Origin: Clostridia bacterium
GTDB lineage: Bacteria > Bacillota > Clostridia > Oscillospirales > CAG-272
Reading direction: 5' to 3'
Assembly: GCA_017453245.1 (NCBI GenBank)
Contig: JAFTKM010000007.1
Coordinates: 243,747 to 307,746 of the forward strand
DNA: 64,000 bases
A program made the translations under genes and the position numbers. The notes under the pieces were generated by a model. That model saw only the letters and a list, made by a program, of their open reading frames with translations, had not been told where the DNA came from and did not search any database. How positions within the stretch are numbered: the first letter of the stretch is position 1; every line of letters starts with the position of its first letter. Positions 31,688 through 40,530 of the stretch are shown here, piece by piece.

Positions 31688-33754
31688 ATGAGTTCTAAGT
31701 ACGAGGCTCTCTTTACCCCTTGGAAAATAGGTAACGTAGAGATCAAAAACAGAATAGTAATGTGCCCTATGGGCGGTACCTCTCTTTTCGGCTGGTTTGA
31801 GCTTACCGGCTGCGGCTTTGATAAGGAGGCGGCAAAGCTCTTTCTCGAGAGAGCGAAGAATAACGTAGGTCTTATTATCCCCGGCATCGCGCCCCTTCGC
31901 GATACCTTCTGGGGTAAGTGGCTCTGGCAGAATCCCAAGATGTTCGAGGAGCTGAAGGTCTTTATGGACGAGATCCACAAGACCGGCGCTAAGCTCTTTA
32001 TCCAGCTCACCGCGGGTATGGGACGCTCCTGGGCGATCACCGAGCTCGTAGGCCCTCTTCATAAGAATAAATTCACACGCGCCCTTATTAAACCCATTCT
32101 CGACACCTCTCACGAGCTTGCCTCACCCTCCGAGCAGCCCGCAAGATGGGCGCCCGACATCATCTGTCCCGAGATGACCAAGGAGCAGATCCACGAGATC
32201 ATTGAGGCGTTTGCCAAGACCGCGAAGCTTTGCCGTGACGCGGGCGTTGACGGTGTTGAGGTACACGCGGTGCACGAGGGCTATCTTCTCGACCAGTTCG
32301 CTATCGAGTTCTTCAACAAGCGTACAGACGAGTACGGCGGCTCCTTCGAGAACCGCTACCGCTTCGCCGCTGAGGTCGTTAAGGCTATCAAGGAGGAGTG
32401 CGGAGCTGATTTCCCCGTATCCCTCCGTTACTCCGTTGAGTCCAAGCTCAAGGGCTTTGCCGAGGGCGCTGTTCCCGGCGAGACCTACGTTGAGGCGGGA
32501 CGTAATATGGAGGAGTCCGAGAGAGCGGCTAAGTACCTTCAGGACGCGGGCTACGATATGCTCAACGCGGATAACGGTACCTACGACTCCTGGTATTGGG
32601 CTCATCCCCCGATGTATATGCCCGAGAACTGCAACCTCGACGACGTAGCTCACATAAAGAAGTTCGTTGATATTCCCGTGGTTTGCGCGGGACGTATGGA
32701 CCCCGAGGTCGGCGCCGCCGCTATTGCAGAGGGCAGGATCGACGCTATGGGCGTTGCGCGTCAGTTCCTCGTTGATCCCGAGTGGATCACCAAGCTTATC
32801 GAGGACAGACTCGAGGACATCAAGCCTTGTATCTGCTGTCACGCAGGCTGCTTCAACTTCTCGTCCTCCAAGGGACACTACAACACTCAGGATCTTACCG
32901 ATACTATGGGACTTGCGCGCTGCGCTCTCAACCCCGAGACTATGCAGTCGAAGAAGTATTACGTAGAGCCCGCCAAGAAGCAGAAGAACGTAGCTATCAT
33001 AGGCGGCGGTATCGGCGGTATGGAGGCAGCAATCCTCCTTGCAAAGCGCGGTCACAAGGTAACCGTGTATGAAAAAACCGACAAGCTCGGAGGTGTATTT
33101 ATCGCCGCGGCGGCTCCCTCCTTCAAGGAGAAGGACAGGGCGCTTATCGCGTGGTATATCCGCGAGCTCTCCAAATACCCCACCATTGAGGTCAAGCTTA
33201 ATACCGAGGTTACCGACGTCAAGTCTCTCGGCGCTGACGAGGTTATCATCGCTACCGGCGCTACTCCCAACGTCATTCCCGTGAAGGGTGTTCGCGAGTA
33301 CGGCATTGAGGCGGTAGACTTCCTCCTCGGCAACAAGACCGTGGGTGAGAACGTGGTTATCGTTGGCGGCGGTCTTACCGGCTGTGAGATCGCATACGAG
33401 CTCTATCTTCAGGGCAAGAAGCCCGTCATCGTTGAGATGCAGGACGACCTCATCACAGGCAAGGGCATCTGCCTTGCCAACACCAGCTTCCTGCGTGACT
33501 TCTTTAAGGCTAACTCGGTACCCGTGCATCTTGAGACCGCGCTTACCGAGGTTCACGAGGACGGTGTAACCGTCAGAAGCAAGGACGGTACTGAGTTCAA
33601 GATCGGCGCAGACAGCGTTATTATGTCCACCGGTTACAGACCCGCGCCTCTTGCGAAGAAGTCCCGCCACGTACACGTTGTAGGCGATGCTTCCAAGGTG
33701 GGTAATTTAAGAACAGTCATCTGGCAGGTGTGGTCCATCTGCATGAAAATTTAA
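31688..33754 (+). CDS. NADH:flavin oxidoreductase, enoate/2,4-dienoyl-CoA reductase type
   Basis: A 688-residue Old Yellow Enzyme fused to a pyridine-nucleotide-disulfide-reductase-like half. The FMN barrel holds GVDGVEVHAVHEGYLLDQF and KRTDEYGGSFENR. An iron-sulfur region (CICCHAGC, then ARCALNP) follows, then FAD-binding IIGGGIGGMEAAILLAKRG and NAD-binding IVGGGLTGCEIAYEL. Such enzymes reduce activated C=C bonds; relatives include FadH, enoate reductase and BaiCD/BaiH. The last cluster cysteine is about 24 residues from the third, longer than in FadH. The ATG at 31688 has GGAG 9 nt upstream. No partner gene points to a substrate. Confidence 0.87.
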   Translation: MSSKYEALFTPWKIGNVEIKNRIVMCPMGGTSLFGWFELTGCGFDKEAAKLFLERAKNNVGLIIPGIAPLRDTFWGKWLWQNPKMFEELKVFMDEIHKTGAKLFIQLTAGMGRSWAITELVGPLHKNKFTRALIKPILDTSHELASPSEQPARWAPDIICPEMTKEQIHEIIEAFAKTAKLCRDAGVDGVEVHAVHEGYLLDQFAIEFFNKRTDEYGGSFENRYRFAAEVVKAIKEECGADFPVSLRYSVESKLKGFAEGAVPGETYVEAGRNMEESERAAKYLQDAGYDMLNADNGTYDSWYWAHPPMYMPENCNLDDVAHIKKFVDIPVVCAGRMDPEVGAAAIAEGRIDAMGVARQFLVDPEWITKLIEDRLEDIKPCICCHAGCFNFSSSKGHYNTQDLTDTMGLARCALNPETMQSKKYYVEPAKKQKNVAIIGGGIGGMEAAILLAKRGHKVTVYEKTDKLGGVFIAAAAPSFKEKDRALIAWYIRELSKYPTIEVKLNTEVTDVKSLGADEVIIATGATPNVIPVKGVREYGIEAVDFLLGNKTVGENVVIVGGGLTGCEIAYELYLQGKKPVIVEMQDDLITGKGICLANTSFLRDFFKANSVPVHLETALTEVHEDGVTVRSKDGTEFKIGADSVIMSTGYRPAPLAKKSRHVHVVGDASKVGNLRTVIWQVWSICMKI

Positions 33755-34028
33755 CTTTGCGCATCTAATTTTGGTATAAATCGTCGTTTTTTTCGCTCGC
33801 CGTATGAAATACGGCTTCGTTCATCAGCCGGCGCTTTCTGCTCCAAATTCGATAACGCATAGCTTGGCATCTTACCTAAATTAAATTTTCACATTGCGAA
33901 TCTAATTTTTGATAACGCAAGGGCTTGGTTGGGTTATAGTTAGCTGTCGAAATGCATATTCGTATAAGCTGACTTTTAGCCAAATCTGTTTGCCCATATT
34001 AAATTTACAGCTACAAAGTAAAAAAAGA
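33755..34028. other. Intergenic region with an imperfect direct repeat
   Basis: No gene is supported. Two related segments (about 33747-33780 and 33880-33915) share TTGCGnATCTAATTTT, and GATAACGCA occurs twice (33852, 33910). A further hairpin is CCGTATgaaATACGG. Confidence 0.5.
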
Positions 34029-34060
34029 TCATCGCCGGCTCAATGCGAGTCGGCGATGAT
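34029..34060 (-). terminator. Hairpin facing the wrong way for its neighbour
   Basis: ATCATCGCCG pairs with CGGCGATGAT. On the minus strand it is followed by CTTTTTT, a good terminator, yet no leftward gene precedes it. On the plus strand it lies directly before the ribosome-binding site of the next gene. Confidence 0.6.
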
Positions 34061-34073
34061 ATACGGAGAATAT

Positions 34074-35363
34074 ATGAAAAGAATCTTAGCATTATTTATT
34101 CTGCTTTCTCTTTTTGCTTCGCTTCTTGTAGGATGCAAGAGGGATGACGAAGACGGAAAGGATGGCGGAGATGAGAGCGGTGAAGAGACCGAGCTCGTTT
34201 ACGTTGATTTTCTCAAGGATGATCTTTCCTCATACGTTGAGGTGGATGAGAAGTATTACAAGGAGTTAAGTATTACGCTTGATGCTGACAGACTCCACCC
34301 TCTGTACATAGAGAGTCATATTATAGAGGAGCTCTGTGACAGAAAGAGCAAGGAGACTGTTGAGGGAGACGGAGTTATTTCCGTAGGTGACGTTGTCAGC
34401 ATCTTCTACAAGGGATATTACCTTGACGCTGAGGGCGAGAAGGTCTACTTTAACGGCGGATCCAACTATGGCAGAACGTCGTACGATCTTGAGATCGGCT
34501 CGGGCGGATTTGTTCCCGGCTTTGAATATAATATGATAGGTAAGGCCGTTTCGGAATATACAAAGGACAACCCGATGATTGTCGAGGCGTATTTCCCTCA
34601 TAACTATCAGGAAGCGACGCTGGCGGGCAAGATCGCGTACTTTGAGGTATACGTTGAGAACAAGGACGGCGAATATCAGATAAAGGAATACGACGCTCCC
34701 GAGTTTAACGAGGACTTTATACTCTACACACTCGGTATCAGCGAGGAGAAGCTTGCCGCATACGAGGGAGACAGCCTGATCGAGCGCTACCGCGCTTATG
34801 CAAGCGAGATCCTCATAGTTGAAAAGGGGCTTGATGCCGACACGTTTGCGGCAGAGGCATTCTGGGACTCCGTGCTTGAGGGCGCTGTGGTAACCAAATA
34901 TCCGTCGGGCAACGTCAAGGACATCTTTGATGAGGTTATAGCCGAGATAAAGGCTTACTATCAGAGCAATCCCGGCTACGCTTATTACTATCCATCCTTC
35001 GAGATGTTTACCAGCGTGTATCTTGGACTCGGAGAGGAAGGAGATTGGCAGACGGAGGTTACCCGCATTGCCGAGTCCTACCTTAAGCCTCAGATGATTC
35101 TGTACCGCATCGCAGCCAAGGAGGGCTTTATACCCACCGAGGAGGAGTTCAGGGCAACCGAGCTTGAGCACCTGGCAGAGAAGCTGGCAGAAAGCGGAAT
35201 CACCAGAGACAATTATGAAAGTGATGAAAAATACGTAGAGGCTCTCGACGTTTACAAGGAGTTCCTTATCAACAGCAGTGATGAGGCGTCCTACCACGAG
35301 ACGATTAACCAGAGATTTATTATGCAAAAGGTGATCGAGCTCGTCGAGGTTACAGAAGGCTGA
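34074..35363 (+). CDS. FKBP/trigger-factor-like lipoprotein
   Basis: A 429-residue exported lipoprotein with lipobox LLVGC (C21) and an acidic linker. Residues about 105-200 form an FKBP-type peptidyl-prolyl isomerase domain: GDVVSIFYKGYY, the core LEIGSGGFVPGFEYNMIG, and FEVYVENKDGEYQ. The following ~220 residues are helical and resemble a trigger-factor C-terminal chaperone domain (FNEDFILYTLG..., RQ-type helices to the end). It probably helps fold secreted proteins outside the membrane, which fits the surrounding exported-protein genes. The start was set at 34074 (GGAG at 34065-34068). Confidence 0.82.
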   Translation: MKRILALFILLSLFASLLVGCKRDDEDGKDGGDESGEETELVYVDFLKDDLSSYVEVDEKYYKELSITLDADRLHPLYIESHIIEELCDRKSKETVEGDGVISVGDVVSIFYKGYYLDAEGEKVYFNGGSNYGRTSYDLEIGSGGFVPGFEYNMIGKAVSEYTKDNPMIVEAYFPHNYQEATLAGKIAYFEVYVENKDGEYQIKEYDAPEFNEDFILYTLGISEEKLAAYEGDSLIERYRAYASEILIVEKGLDADTFAAEAFWDSVLEGAVVTKYPSGNVKDIFDEVIAEIKAYYQSNPGYAYYYPSFEMFTSVYLGLGEEGDWQTEVTRIAESYLKPQMILYRIAAKEGFIPTEEEFRATELEHLAEKLAESGITRDNYESDEKYVEALDVYKEFLINSSDEASYHETINQRFIMQKVIELVEVTEG

Positions 35364-35444
35364 TTTTGTAAACTCGGATTGTCAAAAAACGTAATAAACG
35401 ATAAAAACCTTTGACGGTATAGCAAGCGCGCTCTGTGGGAGTGC

Positions 35445-36014
35445 TTACATTCCCGTTGGCGAGGTAGCGCCCGGAACAATGGCGATGCCTCCGAGCACGC
35501 TGTCAAAGCAATCGTCCTTCACCTCCGTCTCAAATCTCACGCCGAGAATTTTGATAAAGCGGGAGAAATCGTAGGTGTAGGTTGAGAGGGGACGGGCAAA
35601 GGCATCGTCGGTCTGAGCCGCTACAAGCGGGTCCTCCCCTTCAAAGCCGACGATCAGGAGAGTGTGGTAGAAGCCGTCCTGATCGTTGCCGAGCTGGATG
35701 ACGTCACCGATCTCCATCTCGTCAAGGGCAGCCTCCCTTCCAAAGGGACCGACGCCCTTGTTATCTGTCATAAAGTTGTAGAAAAACTGAACGCCCGTCC
35801 AGGACGGTGAGCGGTCGTCAAGTGAGATATAGTACCAGCCGAAGGTCGGAGTGTAGTTCATAACGCAGGAGCCTGCGTAGATGCACTGTGAAACAAAGTT
35901 GGTGCAGTTACCTCCGATGCCGCGGAAGTTTCCGAAGATCGGGTTTTGCCCGAAGGCATATTTTCTCGCGTAGGTTACGGCTCTTTCTCTTTGATACGGT
36001 TTTGTTACAAGCAT
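35445..36014 (-). CDS. Amidase-domain protein (Amidase_6 / papain-like fold)
   Basis: About 189 residues. The N-terminal RERAVTYARKYAFGQNP and the GGNCTNFVSQC motif with the nucleophilic cysteine, followed by GFYHTLLIVGF with the histidine, match the putative amidase domain (NlpC/P60-like) common in Clostridia and Bacilli. Such proteins are thought to act on peptidoglycan or other amides. No signal peptide is present, which is unusual for a wall enzyme. AAGGAG is 6 nt from the second ATG (36014) and only 3 nt from the first (36017). It is alone on the minus strand among rightward exported-protein genes. Confidence 0.78.
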   Translation of the reverse strand: MLVTKPYQRERAVTYARKYAFGQNPIFGNFRGIGGNCTNFVSQCIYAGSCVMNYTPTFGWYYISLDDRSPSWTGVQFFYNFMTDNKGVGPFGREAALDEMEIGDVIQLGNDQDGFYHTLLIVGFEGEDPLVAAQTDDAFARPLSTYTYDFSRFIKILGVRFETEVKDDCFDSVLGGIAIVPGATSPTGM

Positions 36015-36116
36015 CATATTCTCCTTTTTCGTTTTATAACAATTTATTCAAGAGGGGAAATATGGTGAAGGATCAGTCCGAAGCCCTACGTCTATAATTT
36101 ATATAGGAGATAAAAA

Positions 36117-36896
36117 ATGAAAATCAGAATCAGACTCACGTCATTTGCTTTGATAATTGCGATAATGGCGTGTTGCTTCTCCTCCTGCGATCTGATATTT
36201 GGCAAGGACCCGAAGGAGACCGTTGACAAGGCGGAGGCGGCTCTTGAGGCTGCGCCCTATACGGTTGAGATGGCGGTGACCTACGAGTCGAGCGATCAGA
36301 ATATTATTGATGCGATCAAGTGCTTTACGGGGCCCGTGATCAGGCTTGAGGCGGATGGAGATGACCTTCGCGTGTCGATGCAGATGAGCCTTGACGGTAA
36401 CGTATCAAAGAGCGTATACACTGTGTGTGACGGTATGATATACCTTTACAGCTCCGAGCAGACCGCAAGCGGCGAGAAGGCTACAAGAGAAAAGATCGAG
36501 TATACCTCCGAGCTTCGCGAAGAGATAACCGATATGCTCGGTATCGGCGCCAATATACGCTACGATGATTTTAAAGAGGCTAAGGAAAGAGGCTCGGGCG
36601 GTGAATCCATCATTACCTGTACGGGTATTAAGGATGAGGCGCTTTACGGCGTGGCAAATCTTATGCAGGACAAGCTCTCCTCGCTCGGCGCTATGGTCGG
36701 TGTGAAGGATGCGACTCTCATTATTACGATCGAGGACGGCAAGTATCAGGCAACTGTATTTTCCTGCACGTATATTATCACGACACCCGAGACGGTATAT
36801 ACCGTTTCTATGAGCTTAGCTGCTAAATTTGACTACACTTCGGATGTGAGCGTTTCCGCCCCTACGGACGCGGATGACTATGTAGAAAAATCATAA
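36117..36896 (+). CDS. Lipoprotein, paralogue of 38141-38941
   Basis: A 259-residue exported lipoprotein: hydrophobic N-terminus and lipobox FSSC (C24). The mature part starts with a short helix (PKETVDKAEAALEAAPYTVEMAV) and continues with alternating beta strands (LRVSMQMSL, VYTVCDGMIYLY, ATLIITIEDGKYQATVFSC, YTVSMSLAAKFDY). The pattern resembles LolA/LppX-type half-barrel lipoproteins. It aligns along its length with the product at 38141, including YDDF/YEDF, VKDATL/VKDARL and APTDADDY/APANPSDY. AGGAGA precedes the ATG. Function unknown. Confidence 0.75.
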   Translation: MKIRIRLTSFALIIAIMACCFSSCDLIFGKDPKETVDKAEAALEAAPYTVEMAVTYESSDQNIIDAIKCFTGPVIRLEADGDDLRVSMQMSLDGNVSKSVYTVCDGMIYLYSSEQTASGEKATREKIEYTSELREEITDMLGIGANIRYDDFKEAKERGSGGESIITCTGIKDEALYGVANLMQDKLSSLGAMVGVKDATLIITIEDGKYQATVFSCTYIITTPETVYTVSMSLAAKFDYTSDVSVSAPTDADDYVEKS

Positions 36897-36956
36897 TAAC
36901 AATAATTGTAATTTATGGTTTACAAAAAATGCACTTACATCTGAATGGAGAATGAA

Positions 36957-38108
36957 ATGAAAAATATAAAGAAGAGTATAATTGCGCTCATCCTGCTTGC
37001 AACGTTTATACTTTCCACCCTTATTCCGGTCTCGGCGGCGGGGGAGCCTGCCTCCTATTCGAAAACGGCAAACTCAGGAGAACGAGGCGTTGTTTGCACT
37101 ACGCTCGACGGCACGAGCGCTGATGAATATTACACCGACAGCTACACCTACGACAGACTCGTGGGACTCTCCGCGTCGGCACTCCTGACTCAGCTTCGCG
37201 GACTTATGACGAGCACACATACATACCAGTCCTCGTATGATGACTGTCACTATAAGGCGAATCAGACCGACTGCGAAAACGGTGACGGCAAGGTCCTTCT
37301 TATCTACACGAGCTACTCGGCTACTATGTCCCAGTGGAACGGCTGGAACAGAGAGCACGTGTGGCCGAAGTCACTCGGAGGCAACAACACCAAGGGCGGC
37401 GGCGCGGATATGCATCACATCCGTCCCTCGGATGCGGGAGTGAACAGCTCAAGAGGTAATAAGAAGTACGGCAACGTACCGAGCGGTACTGAGAAGTACG
37501 GCACTAATCCCGCTGTCGGATATCTTGGCGGAACGTACAACTCCACCTACTTTGAGCCCGTGGATGAGGTAAAGGGCGACGTTGCGAGAATCTGCCTTTA
37601 CGTCTACGTCAGATGGGGCGCGGATTGGGGCGCAACAAGTGTAACGAAGGTATTTGAGAGCGTTGACGTCCTCCTTGAGTGGTGCGCGCTTGACCCCGTT
37701 GATACCTGGGAAATGGGCAGAAACGAGGTTATCGGCAATATTCAGGGTAACAGAAACGTCTTTATCGATTATCCCGAGCTTGCGTGGCTCATCTTCGACA
37801 AGGAGATACCCGCGGATATGATTACTCCCTCGGGTGAGGCAGGTGAGGGCTCGTCCTCGGGCGGCTCAACTACCACTTGTACTCATAGCTGGTCGGATAC
37901 GGTCATCAAGACTCTCGCTACCGAGACTACTGCGGGCAAGGGTGAGAGAAGCTGCAGAAATTGCGGTATCACAGAGAACGTGGTTATCCCCGCTCTTGGC
38001 AAGAGCGAGCCGTATTGGCACACCGATGAGGAGATGATCCTCGTTATGATATCCAAGAACACCTTTGACTGCCTGTTCCTTGATTATCTGTCGAAAATAT
38101 ACGAGTAA
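36957..38108 (+). CDS. Secreted endonuclease I-family DNase
   Basis: A 383-residue exported nuclease. After the signal peptide (cleavage near VSAAGEP) comes an endonuclease I (EndA/NucM) domain with the beta-beta-metal core: WNREHVWPKS (residues 130-139, catalytic H134), ADMHHIRPSDAGVNSSRGN and KYGNV. It would degrade extracellular DNA. The C-terminus carries a CTHSW ... CRNCG module also found in the two secreted proteases downstream. GGAG (36947-36950) is 6 nt before the ATG at 36957, preferred over 36945. Paralogous lipoproteins flank it on both sides. Confidence 0.87.
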   Translation: MKNIKKSIIALILLATFILSTLIPVSAAGEPASYSKTANSGERGVVCTTLDGTSADEYYTDSYTYDRLVGLSASALLTQLRGLMTSTHTYQSSYDDCHYKANQTDCENGDGKVLLIYTSYSATMSQWNGWNREHVWPKSLGGNNTKGGGADMHHIRPSDAGVNSSRGNKKYGNVPSGTEKYGTNPAVGYLGGTYNSTYFEPVDEVKGDVARICLYVYVRWGADWGATSVTKVFESVDVLLEWCALDPVDTWEMGRNEVIGNIQGNRNVFIDYPELAWLIFDKEIPADMITPSGEAGEGSSSGGSTTTCTHSWSDTVIKTLATETTAGKGERSCRNCGITENVVIPALGKSEPYWHTDEEMILVMISKNTFDCLFLDYLSKIYE

Positions 38109-38140
38109 GAATATTTACTCATTATTAAAAGGAGCTTTGT

Positions 38141-38941
38141 ATGAAGCTTAGAAAAATTCTGTCATTAATTCTTATACCTTCACTTTTAGCATCTGCGCTT
38201 TTCTCCTGCGCAAGGACGCCCGAGTCTCTCACCGAGAAGGCGGATAAGGCTCTTTCAAATAAGGCGCACGTCATTGAGGTCGGCGTTGATTACACGGTCG
38301 ACAATGAAGCAATATCCGCCATCTTCGATCAGCTTGAGAGAAGGGAGGTCAAGCTCCTTGTCGACGGTGACAAGACTGCGATAGAGGATAGAATGTCCAT
38401 AAGCTACAGCGGCGGCGAGACCGAGTTTGTCAACAGCTACGTTGTTATCGGCGGCATCATATATATGGATATGAAATACACCTCCGCGGAGGGCTCAAAC
38501 TCTACCAGAGGCAAGAGTGAAGTAGGATATGAGGATGCGGTAAGCTTTAAGGAAAAGGCGAGCGTTATCGGCGGTATAAGCTACGAGGATTTCCTGAGCT
38601 CAGAGGTCACAAAGCGCGACGGAGATAGGGAAATACTCTCCACGGGTGCGGGTGAAGAGCTTAAGGTAAGGCTCGAGAATATTATTATCTCAGCTCTCTC
38701 GGGAGCCGCGGAGAAGGTCAAAGTCAAGGATGCAAGGCTGACGGTAGAGCTCGACGGCAAAAAATATGAAACCGTCACTCTCGTCTGCGATTATGATATC
38801 ACGATGTCAGGCTATACCTACACCGTCACGGCGGAGTATGAGCTCGAGTACGACTACGACGAGCACGTGGATATCACAGCGCCCGCTAACCCCTCCGACT
38901 ATCCGGATATGGAGCTTGAGACGATCTTAAGAACACTCTGA
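38141..38941 (+). CDS. Lipoprotein, paralogue of 36117-36896
   Basis: A 266-residue exported lipoprotein with lipobox LFSC (C23). Like its paralogue it has an N-terminal helix (PESLTEKADKALSNKAHVIEV) and then beta strands, ending in YTVTAEYELEYDYDEHVDITAPANPSDY. AAAAGGAG precedes the ATG, 32 nt after the nuclease gene, so it is probably co-transcribed with it. The duplicated lipoprotein around a DNase may bind or protect against the product of the nuclease, but nothing in the sequence proves a link. Confidence 0.75.
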   Translation: MKLRKILSLILIPSLLASALFSCARTPESLTEKADKALSNKAHVIEVGVDYTVDNEAISAIFDQLERREVKLLVDGDKTAIEDRMSISYSGGETEFVNSYVVIGGIIYMDMKYTSAEGSNSTRGKSEVGYEDAVSFKEKASVIGGISYEDFLSSEVTKRDGDREILSTGAGEELKVRLENIIISALSGAAEKVKVKDARLTVELDGKKYETVTLVCDYDITMSGYTYTVTAEYELEYDYDEHVDITAPANPSDYPDMELETILRTL

Positions 38942-39036
38942 AAAAACAAAAAATGGGGCTGATTCATTTAGGCGTAACCGAAAAAGAGTTAAATGATCGG
39001 CAAAAAAACAATCATAAAATACTAACTTTTAATAAG

Positions 39037-39081
39037 CAAGAGGTGGAAATTCTCGTAATTTCCACCTCTTGTACTCTTTTT
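39037..39081 (+). terminator. Intrinsic terminator
   Basis: A perfect 15-bp stem (39037-39051 with 39057-39071), 5-nt loop, then a T-tract 5 nt later (39077-39081). Ends the lipoprotein-DNase operon. Confidence 0.75.
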
Positions 39082-39128
39082 CTACCGCCGTTTCCTTCCT
39101 CCGACGGTATATACGCCTCTCGGTCGTC

Positions 39129-39406
39129 TAGCCGTAAGGGAATCGAACTCATAAGGTTATGAAAGATAGCTTTTCCCCTATACATCACCGAATTTTTCTT
39201 AAATATGTGTATATTTCTCAAAAAATTTGGCTCGTCTATGAAAAAATCTATTCTTTCATAACTGCTTCGCATCTTACGGCGAATAAATTTTTGATGGATT
39301 TTGCCGCGACGAGTCGCGGTCAAGTACGACTTTACAAGACTTGACGTGGCGAAAGACACTAAAAGTTATCGCCGTAAGACTTGTTAGTTCGGTTCCCTTA
39401 CGGCTA
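39129..39406. mobile_element. 278-bp MITE-like element with TA ends
   Basis: Ends are 21-nt inverted repeats with one mismatch, AGTTCGRTTCCCTTACGGC plus TA (39129-39149 and 39386-39406). A TA dinucleotide sits at each outer end, as in elements moved by IS630/Tc1-mariner transposases. A second, nested 11-bp inverted repeat (TCTTACGGCGA, 39272-39282 and 39369-39379) shares the TTACGGC core. No open frame with a start and ribosome-binding site is inside. Confidence 0.65.
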
Positions 39407-39452
39407 TTGATTTCCATCCTAAATTAATCTAGCCCCGAAAGGCGCTTCGCAC

Positions 39453-39514
39453 TAAGAATTCAGTCGTTTTTACCTAAAAATCATATTTATGCCTTTGATT
39501 TGACTGAATTCTTA
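39453..39514. repeat. Inverted repeat, 13-bp arms
   Basis: TAAGAATTCAGTC (39453-39465) and GACTGAATTCTTA (39502-39514) with a 36-nt AT-rich centre, upstream of the lipoprotein promoter. Could be a second small element or an operator pair. Confidence 0.65.
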
Positions 39515-39686
39515 ATGACTCAGCTCCTTTTTGCTTTGTTGAAAGCATACAAATCAGAGCTTTAAAGTTTGTGGAAAATATTTTTTATTTTTTGTAACGT
39601 TTTTGCGTTTTTCGGTGTTAAAAATATTTTATTTTAAAATATATAGAGCCGCGGATTTTGCGGTATTGTAATAAAAATGTAAAAAC

Positions 39687-39716
39687 TTGACAATACGCAT
39701 AAGTGTAATATATAAT
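39687..39716 (+). promoter_or_regulatory. Promoter of the tandem lipoprotein genes
   Basis: TTGACA (39687-39692), 18 nt, TATAAT (39711-39716). Confidence 0.85.
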
Positions 39717-39745
39717 AGAATCACAAAGGAAAGGAGATTTTTGTT

Positions 39746-40528
39746 ATGAAGAGAATTATTTCTTTTATTTTGATATGCTCAATGCTGCTTGCCTTCCTTA
39801 CGGGCTGCTCGTATTTTGATAAGACAAATAAGGTCGAGGGCGGTAATGAGACCGGTGGTGACGTCGAAGTAGGCAACCAAAATAATGAAGAAGATCCCGG
39901 AAACGGCGAGGGCGGATGTGAGATACCAATATACTATTGGGTTGAGACGTATGAGGAGCTTGTAGAAGCGGTTGAAACACTTAAGGCCAACGGAAATATT
40001 ATTGCCCCGTCACTAATATTTGATTGCGAAGGAATGATACTCGAAGGCAATGAGGTAGACGTAAAATTCCGCCTATCCACGATGCAACACGATTCGCTCA
40101 AAGAAGGCGAAAGTTTCCTTGATTTAAAGGAACGGCGTATAGGGATCAGCTGGTATTTATGTGACAGACCTACGTCTATCAAGGCGGGGGAATCAAATTT
40201 AATTAATTGTTCAAATGAAATACTCATGAAAGAAAACCTTATCTTTTACTCTACCGGCGGTATGGCGGAAGAAGAGAAACTTAAAGACCTGATAATAGAA
40301 GATAAGGAATTGTTGATGTGCGGCTTAGACGGTTTGTATATTGACTCCGGACTCGATGATTATCCGTACTCTCACGATAGCGAATGGTATTGGTTCAGAG
40401 TAGTTTATATGGGAGAAGAGCTTGGAGAATTCTATTCACCGGAAGGAAAATATCCGACCTTTTCGAGTCTTCCTAAAGAATTTATGAATGAGCTTGTTAA
40501 AACGTTAGTGATTTTAGATTGGGAGTAA
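39746..40528 (+). CDS. Tandem lipoprotein A
   Basis: A 260-residue exported lipoprotein with lipobox FLTGC (C21). Its first ~36 residues (signal peptide, SYFDKTNKVEGGNET) are nearly identical to those of the next two genes, including about 75 bp of DNA, but the rest is unrelated to them by eye. The mature domain starts with a WVETYEELVEAVETLKANG helix and continues as mixed strands with WYWFRVVYMGEELGEFYSPEG. AAGGAG (39731-39736) precedes the ATG. Function unknown. AT-rich codons (TTA, ATA, TCA) contrast with genes to the left. Confidence 0.75.
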   Translation: MKRIISFILICSMLLAFLTGCSYFDKTNKVEGGNETGGDVEVGNQNNEEDPGNGEGGCEIPIYYWVETYEELVEAVETLKANGNIIAPSLIFDCEGMILEGNEVDVKFRLSTMQHDSLKEGESFLDLKERRIGISWYLCDRPTSIKAGESNLINCSNEILMKENLIFYSTGGMAEEEKLKDLIIEDKELLMCGLDGLYIDSGLDDYPYSHDSEWYWFRVVYMGEELGEFYSPEGKYPTFSSLPKEFMNELVKTLVILDWE

Positions 40529-40530
40529 AA

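Noticed and set aside
31688-33754. Part of a bile-acid 7-dehydroxylation (bai) operon
   Set aside because: Only a general family resemblance; no baiB, baiE, baiF or transporter is adjacent.
39129-39406. tRNA gene or tRNA fragment (GTTCGATTCCCTTACGG resembles a T-arm)
   Set aside because: The sequence occurs as an inverted pair, the T-stem does not pair, and no acceptor or anticodon arm can be drawn.
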